Assembly (NCBI RefSeq): GCF_037977055.1
Contig: NZ_CP150274.1
Location: 4,960,001-5,024,000 of the forward strand
DNA from: Paenibacillus sp. FSL K6-1096
GTDB lineage: Bacteria; Bacillota; Bacilli; Paenibacillales; Paenibacillaceae
Direction: 5' to 3'
Length of the DNA stretch: 64,000 bases
Shown in pieces: positions 59,387-64,000 of this stretch; positions within the stretch are counted from its first letter, which is position 1; each line of letters starts with the position of its first letter. The translations under genes and the position numbers were made by a program. The notes under the pieces are model-generated. The model saw only the letters and a program-made list of their open reading frames with translations. It searched no databases and was not told the origin of the DNA.

Positions 59387-61615
59387 TTGGCAGCAGAGAA
59401 TACGAATGCCGGCACGCTGCCGGATGAGGAAGCGAAGCGTCAGGAGCAGGAAACGATCAACGGGGCGATTGCCAAGGAGCTTGGCATCAGCCTGAAGCAG
59501 GTACGGACTACGGTGGGACTGCTCGATGAGGGCAATACGATTCCGTTCATTGCCCGTTACCGCAAGGAAATGACCGGGGAGCTGGATGAGAATGCCCTGC
59601 GCGACATTGAGGAACGGCTGGGTTATCTGCGCAATCTGGGTGAACGCAAGCGGGATGTGATCCGCAGTATTGAGGAGCAGGGCAAGCTTACACCGGAGCT
59701 GCAGGAGCAGATTCTGCGGGCGGTCAAGCTCCAGGAAGTGGAGGATCTGTACCGTCCGTTTAAGCAGAAGCGCAAGACCAGAGCCAGCGTCGCCAAAGAG
59801 AAGGGCCTGGAGCCGCTGGCCGGTTGGATTATGGAGCAGCGCCGCCAAGGCCAGCCGCTGGAGGAAGCGGCGAAGTATATCGATGCGGAGAAAGGCGTAG
59901 AGAGTGCCGAGCTGGCACTGCAAGGGGCGATGGACATCATCGCCGAGAATATTGCCGATGATCCGGCGATCCGCTCCTGGGTGCGCCAGTATACGGCCAG
60001 CCAGGGCATTCTTGTCTCCGAGGCAAGGGATGCCGAACAGGAGAGCGTCTACGAGAATTATTACGCTTACCGCGAGCCTGTGCACCGGATGCCGCCGCAC
60101 CGCATCCTCGCCATCAACCGCGGCGAGCGGGAGAATGTGCTCAAGGTCGGCATCGAGGTGGTGCCGGACAAGATTCATGCGTTCATTCTGCGCAAGCTGG
60201 TGAAGGGCCCTTCGCCGGTCAAGGAGCTGCTGGAAGCGGTGACCAGCGATGCCTACAAGCGGCTGATCGCGCCTTCGGTGGAGCGCGAGGTGCGCGGGGA
60301 GATGACGGAGAAGGGGGAGACGCAGGCGATCTCCATTTTCTCCGGGAATCTGCGCAGCCTGCTCCTGCAGCCGCCGGTGAAGGGGCGGCATGTCCTGGGC
60401 GTCGATCCGGCGTACCGTACCGGATGCAAGCTGGCTGTGGTGGACGATACCGGCAAGCTGCTGGAGGTAGCGGTCACCTATCCGACGCCGCCGAACAACA
60501 AGAAGCGGGAGGCGGCGGCCAAGTTCAAGGAGCTGATCGCCAAATATGGCATCCAGCTCATCGTCATCGGCAACGGCACCGGCTCGCGGGAGACGGAGCA
60601 ATTCACGGCCGAGGTGATCGCCGAGATCGGCGACCCTGAGCTGGCCTACCTGATCGTCAACGAGGCAGGGGCCAGTGTGTATTCGGCCTCCAAGCTGGCG
60701 CAGGAGGAGTTCCCGGACCTGGATGTGGCGGAGCGGAGTGCCGCATCCATCGCCCGCCGCGTGCAGGACCCGCTCGCGGAGCTGGTGAAGATCGACCCGA
60801 AGGCGATCGGAGTCGGGCAGTATCAGCATGATGTGTCGCAGAAGCATCTGGAGGAGAGTCTGAAGGCCGTGGTGGAATCGGCCGTCAACCATGTCGGTGT
60901 GGACGTCAACACCGCGTCGGCGTCCCTGCTCTCCTATGTGGCCGGAGTTAACTCGACGATTGCGAAGAATATTGTGAAGTTCCGCGAGGAGAACGGCAAG
61001 TTCGTGACGCGCAAGGCACTGCAGAAGGTGCCGCGCCTGGGCGCGAAGTCCTATGAGCAGTGCATCGGGTTCCTGCGGATTCCCGGCGGGGAGAATACGC
61101 TGGACCGCACGCCGATCCACCCGGAATCGTATCCGGTGGTTGACCGGCTGTTCCGCGAGCTGGGGCTGGACGTCAAGCAGCTCGGCAGCAAGGAGGTCGC
61201 TGCGCAGCTTGCCGCACAGGATGCCGCCGAGCTGGCGGTGAAGCTGGAGGTCGGCGTGCCCACGCTGCGCGACATCCTGGAGAGCCTGCAGCGTCCGGGA
61301 CGCGATCCGCGCGAGGAGCTGCCGCCGCCGATCTTCCGCACCGATGTGCTGAAGATTGAGGACTTGGTTCCCGGCATGGAGCTGCAGGGAACCGTCCGCA
61401 ATGTCATCGACTTCGGCGCGTTCGTCGATATCGGGATCAAGAATGACGGGCTGGTGCATATCTCCCAGCTCAGCGGCAGCTTCGTGAAGCACCCGATGGA
61501 TGTAGTCTCCGTTGGCGACAACGTTACCGTATGGGTGCTCGGCGTCGATCTGAAGAAGGGCCGCGTCAGCCTGACCATGCGTGAGCCGCGTGAGGCGGCG
61601 GGCGGCGGGAAGTAA
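59387..61615 (+). CDS. tex: Tex family S1 RNA-binding protein (transcription accessory protein)
   Basis: A 742-residue protein with the full Tex architecture: N-terminal helical region (IPFIARYRKEMTGELDE), YqgF/RNase H-like domain (VLGVDPAYRTGCKLAVVD), helix-hairpin-helix pair (NTASASLLSYVAGVNSTIAKNIV, GAKSYEQCIGFLRI) and a C-terminal S1 domain (about 645-720; GTVRNVIDFGAFVDIGIKNDGLVHIS). The TTG at 59387 is eight bases after AGAGGG; the upstream ATG at 59363 lacks a site. Tex binds RNA and affects transcription and stress tolerance. Confidence 0.93.
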   Translation: MAAENTNAGTLPDEEAKRQEQETINGAIAKELGISLKQVRTTVGLLDEGNTIPFIARYRKEMTGELDENALRDIEERLGYLRNLGERKRDVIRSIEEQGKLTPELQEQILRAVKLQEVEDLYRPFKQKRKTRASVAKEKGLEPLAGWIMEQRRQGQPLEEAAKYIDAEKGVESAELALQGAMDIIAENIADDPAIRSWVRQYTASQGILVSEARDAEQESVYENYYAYREPVHRMPPHRILAINRGERENVLKVGIEVVPDKIHAFILRKLVKGPSPVKELLEAVTSDAYKRLIAPSVEREVRGEMTEKGETQAISIFSGNLRSLLLQPPVKGRHVLGVDPAYRTGCKLAVVDDTGKLLEVAVTYPTPPNNKKREAAAKFKELIAKYGIQLIVIGNGTGSRETEQFTAEVIAEIGDPELAYLIVNEAGASVYSASKLAQEEFPDLDVAERSAASIARRVQDPLAELVKIDPKAIGVGQYQHDVSQKHLEESLKAVVESAVNHVGVDVNTASASLLSYVAGVNSTIAKNIVKFREENGKFVTRKALQKVPRLGAKSYEQCIGFLRIPGGENTLDRTPIHPESYPVVDRLFRELGLDVKQLGSKEVAAQLAAQDAAELAVKLEVGVPTLRDILESLQRPGRDPREELPPPIFRTDVLKIEDLVPGMELQGTVRNVIDFGAFVDIGIKNDGLVHISQLSGSFVKHPMDVVSVGDNVTVWVLGVDLKKGRVSLTMREPREAAGGGK

Positions 61616-61645
61616 CCAGTGTAAGGAGCGTGAGGGGCGCTGCGA

Positions 61646-61711
61646 TTGCGGACTCAGCGGACCCTATTTTGCTGAAATCGGCGTTTTTCAGGTCCTTGCG
61701 GACTCAGGGGC
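61646..61711. repeat. Pair of TTGCGGACTCAG direct repeats 50 bases apart
   Basis: Copies at 61646 and 61696 (TTGCGGACTCAGSGG) lie in the gap after tex. The flanks are GC-rich and show no gene. This may be a second dispersed repeat family with a similar period. Confidence 0.65.
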
Positions 61712-61866
61712 CCTTAATTCAGGCCGCGGAGCCTGGAATTATGCCCGGCAGCCTCATTAGCGTCCTCTGTGCCGGTTAGGCTGACAAAAGGGGCAATTTG
61801 CAGCAAATAACGGCTTTCTGGTCCGCAAGCGGCTGGAGGCTTACAATCTGAAGGAGGCAGATGTCC

Positions 61867-62655
61867 ATGAATCTGAAGCTCAAAGGTAAAAACGTACTGG
61901 TCGCCGCCTCCAGCAAAGGCATCGGGAGGGCGGTAGCCGAGGAATTTGCCGCGGAGGGTGCGAATGTGGCCCTTTGTTCCCGGAACGAGGAGCAGCTCCG
62001 CAAGACGGCAGAGGAGATCAGGGAGCGTTACGGGGTGAAGGTGTACAGCCTCCAGGCCGACCTAACGGTCAAGGCGGACATTGAAGCGTTCGTGCAGGGA
62101 GCCGTCTCTGCCCTGGGCGGGCTTGATGTGCTGGTAACCAATTCAGGAGGTCCCCCGGGAGGAACGTTCGAGGAGATGGAGGATGAACAGTGGGAGAAGG
62201 CGTTTCAGCAGAATCTGATGAGCGTGATCCGGCTGATCCGTGGTGCCTTGCCGCACTTGAAGCAATCCGGTGCCGGCAGAATCGCCAACATCGCCTCCAT
62301 CTCCGTGAAGCAGCCGATCGATGGGCTGATTCTCTCCAATACGTTCCGCACCGGAATTGCCGGTCTGGCCAAGACGCTGGCTGGTGAGCTGGCTCCTTAC
62401 GGTATACTTATTAACACAGTGGGACCGGGGCGCATTGCCACAGACCGGACGCTGTATCTGGATGGGCTCAAGGCAGAGGCCCGGCAGGTCCCTATAGAAG
62501 AGATTCGTGCCGAGTCCGAGCGGAGCGTTCCCCTGCACCGTTACGGCCAGCCTGAGGAGATTGCCCGAATGATCGTTTTTCTCTGCTCCGAAGCCAACTC
62601 CTACAGCACAGGCCAGACCGTAATGGTGGATGGCGGGTTGGTTAGAGGGCTGTAG
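61867..62655 (+). CDS. SDR family oxidoreductase lacking the catalytic Tyr and Lys
   Basis: A 262-residue short-chain dehydrogenase/reductase-like protein. The cofactor motif ASSKGIGRAVAEEF (TGxxxGIG type), the NSGGPP loop (usual NNAG) and the Ser region NIASISVKQ are present, but where YxxxK should follow there is SNTFR (Tyr to Ser, Lys to Arg). The later segments AGELAPYGILINTVGPGRIATDR and STGQTVMVDGGLVRG are normal. A group of Bacillus-type homologues appears to share this SNTFR form, so it is probably a real variant. The second ATG (61867) fits the AAGGAGG spacing better than 61861. Confidence 0.87.
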   Translation: MNLKLKGKNVLVAASSKGIGRAVAEEFAAEGANVALCSRNEEQLRKTAEEIRERYGVKVYSLQADLTVKADIEAFVQGAVSALGGLDVLVTNSGGPPGGTFEEMEDEQWEKAFQQNLMSVIRLIRGALPHLKQSGAGRIANIASISVKQPIDGLILSNTFRTGIAGLAKTLAGELAPYGILINTVGPGRIATDRTLYLDGLKAEARQVPIEEIRAESERSVPLHRYGQPEEIARMIVFLCSEANSYSTGQTVMVDGGLVRGL

Positions 62656-62683
62656 ATTTAGGATATGACTTAGGATATAAGAT

Positions 62684-62714
62684 GAGGTCAGCCGGATTTC
62701 CGGCTGGCCTCTTT
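62684..62714 (+). terminator. Terminator of the SDR gene
   Basis: GAGGTCAGCCGG pairs with CCGGCTGGCCTC around a four-base loop, followed by TTT. Confidence 0.85.
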
Positions 62715-62893
62715 GACGTCTGAATTAGGGAGGAGTAGATGGTTAAACTTTTTAAGTATAACTGCTATCCGCTGAGTCAAAAACTAATTTTTTTAATCAA
62801 TAATTCATTTTTCTTAATAAAATTACAAGTTCATAAGACTCCATTTTCTTTTTTTATCCATATCGTATAATTTACCTAAAAGGAGTGAGCGGA

Positions 62894-63325
62894 ATGGATG
62901 ATACTGATCTGCAAATTCTGGAGCTGCTGAAGAAGAACAGCCGTATGACCAGCTCCGATATCTCGAAGGTGATTCATTTGTCTGTTCCATCCATTGCGGA
63001 GAGAATCCGGAAGCTGGAACGGAACGGGATGATTGAAAAGTTCACCGTCAAGGTGAACCGCAAGGCCATGGGGCAGAGCTGTGTAGTCTGCATCTTTCTG
63101 CAGCTTCATGGCTCACAGGAGACCCAAGCTTTTCGTGAGGGGATTATTCAAGCCCCGGAGGTGCTGGAGTGTCACCATATTTCGGGCGAATATGATTATC
63201 TGTTGAAGGTGGCGCTGGAGGACTTGTCCGCTGTGGAGGCATTTATTACACACACACTTAAGGCACACTATAACATTGTGAGGTCCAACACCTTCTTCAT
63301 TCTATCTACACTGAAAGAGGAATAG
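62894..63325 (+). CDS. Lrp/AsnC family transcriptional regulator
   Basis: A 143-residue regulator: an N-terminal helix-turn-helix (DLQILELLKKNSRMTSSDISKVIHLSVPSIAERIRKLERNGMI) and a C-terminal RAM ligand-binding domain (CHHISGEYDYLLKVALEDLSAVEAFI). The ATG at 62894 follows AAAAGGAG at eight bases. It precedes a LysE-type exporter by 19 bases; Lrp-type regulators often control amino acid exporters this way. The 170 bases upstream are very AT-rich, as expected for its promoter. Confidence 0.92.
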   Translation: MDDTDLQILELLKKNSRMTSSDISKVIHLSVPSIAERIRKLERNGMIEKFTVKVNRKAMGQSCVVCIFLQLHGSQETQAFREGIIQAPEVLECHHISGEYDYLLKVALEDLSAVEAFITHTLKAHYNIVRSNTFFILSTLKEE

Positions 63326-63344
63326 AGGCGAAGGAGGGATTCAT

Positions 63345-63977
63345 ATGCCATGGGAATGGATAACCAAAGGGCTGCTGCTGGGGCTGTCCATTGCGGCTCC
63401 TGTAGGACCGATCAGTGTATTATGCATCAGGAAGACGATGGCCAGAGGGTTCCGAGCCGGTCTCTTCAGCGGGCTGGGGGCAGCAACAGCAGATGCGGTG
63501 TATGGCATTCTTGCCGGGTTCGGCCTAACCGCCCTGACTGCCGCCCTAATGGATTACAAAATAGCTCTCCAGGTGCTTGGCGGATTGTTTATCTGCGGGT
63601 TCGGTATACAATCGCTCTTCCAGGTTCCAGCTAAGGAAGCACCTCAGACCCCTCCTTCAGCAGGGATGCTGGGCTCTTACGCAATAACGTTCCTGTTGAC
63701 GTTGTCGAACCCGATAACGATTATGTTCTTCCTGGGCGTATTCAGCGCTTCGGGCATTCTGGTGTCCCATACGCTCACGAATATGCTGTCTTTGGTTGCG
63801 GGTGTGTTTCTTGGCTCGGCGTTATGGTGGGTCTTCCTGTCGGGAGCAGCAGTGCTGTTCCGTAATCACTTGCTGGAGGGGTCCTTGAAGCTGTCCATAT
63901 TTAACAAGGTGTCTGGAGGAATCATGTGTGCATTCGGCGTAGTGACCCTGGTGAAATCCGCACTCTGGTTCATATGA
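63345..63977 (+). CDS. LysE/RhtB family amino acid exporter
   Basis: A 210-residue membrane protein with six predicted helices. GLLLGLSIAAPVGPISVLCIRKTMARGFRAGLFSGLGAATADAVYG contains the family motif (PVGP and GLGAATADA), and LSNPITIMFFLGVF the helix IV NP motif. It should export an amino acid, controlled by the upstream Lrp-type regulator. The ATG at 63345 follows AAGGAGG. The stop is 23 bases before the window end. Confidence 0.92.
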   Translation: MPWEWITKGLLLGLSIAAPVGPISVLCIRKTMARGFRAGLFSGLGAATADAVYGILAGFGLTALTAALMDYKIALQVLGGLFICGFGIQSLFQVPAKEAPQTPPSAGMLGSYAITFLLTLSNPITIMFFLGVFSASGILVSHTLTNMLSLVAGVFLGSALWWVFLSGAAVLFRNHLLEGSLKLSIFNKVSGGIMCAFGVVTLVKSALWFI

Positions 63978-64000
63978 ACATCACTTAGCAGAGAACAATT

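Noticed and set aside
59384..61492. Long open frame (about 700 codons) on the minus strand opposite tex
   Set aside because: It is a codon-usage mirror of a clear, conserved gene; no ribosome binding site and no recognisable domain.

Overview
The window looks like a chromosomal stretch of a moderately high-GC, endospore-forming Firmicute, most probably Paenibacillus or a close relative. The evidence is a complete gerA-type germinant receptor operon, ccpN-yqfL, the ydcC-alr-ndoAI-ndoA block known from Bacillus, three secreted or membrane proteins with copper-amine-oxidase-like stalk domains, strong GGAGG ribosome binding sites and frequent TTG/GTG starts. I see no rRNA, tRNA, prophage, insertion sequence or CRISPR array.

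Left part (1-16 kb): end of a LytTR-type response regulator, an ABC-2 exporter pair, an MsrA-MsrB fusion whose MsrB half has lost its catalytic residues, a ZIP metal transporter, two aldo/keto reductases with an AraC regulator, a thioredoxin-like ferredoxin and a general stress protein. Next comes a gluconeogenesis-control operon (ccpN, yqfL, glpX), a divergent EamA exporter/MocR regulator pair, and a TIMP-like cell-surface protein.

Centre-left (16-25 kb): a tightly overlapping six-gene operon on the minus strand encodes a leucine-rich repeat protein, an ATP-grasp-like protein, a sulfatase/phosphatase-superfamily hydrolase, two radical SAM enzymes and an APS kinase. The first five correspond to the uncharacterised STM4015-STM4011 families first named in Salmonella. 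The operon has its own palindromic operator-like site. This is my best candidate for an undescribed biochemical system. It is followed by a tandem repeat array and a feoA/feoB locus in which FeoB is split into two proteins.

Centre (25-46 kb): an AraC regulator, a five-gene ger operon with two permease paralogues and a probable sigma-G promoter, an NAGPA-like secreted glycosidase, a diguanylate cyclase, a glycerophosphodiesterase, a Nudix hydrolase, a paired SPFH/NAD-kinase-like unit, an L,D-transpeptidase, a P-loop kinase that seems to start at ATT, a DUF4309 lipoprotein, and a winged-helix regulator followed by an MFS exporter and a histidine phosphatase.

Right part (46-64 kb): a small low-GC segment with an orphan gene and a MITE-like element, TatD, a stalk-domain protein, two TetR/MFS efflux modules with visible operators, an ECF sigma/anti-sigma pair, the ydcC-alr-ndoAI-ndoA block, tex, an atypical SDR, and an Lrp/LysE pair. 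An unusual tandem repeat family with a near-constant 51-base period occurs at four places (about 21.9, 36.3, 43.2 and 56.7 kb).
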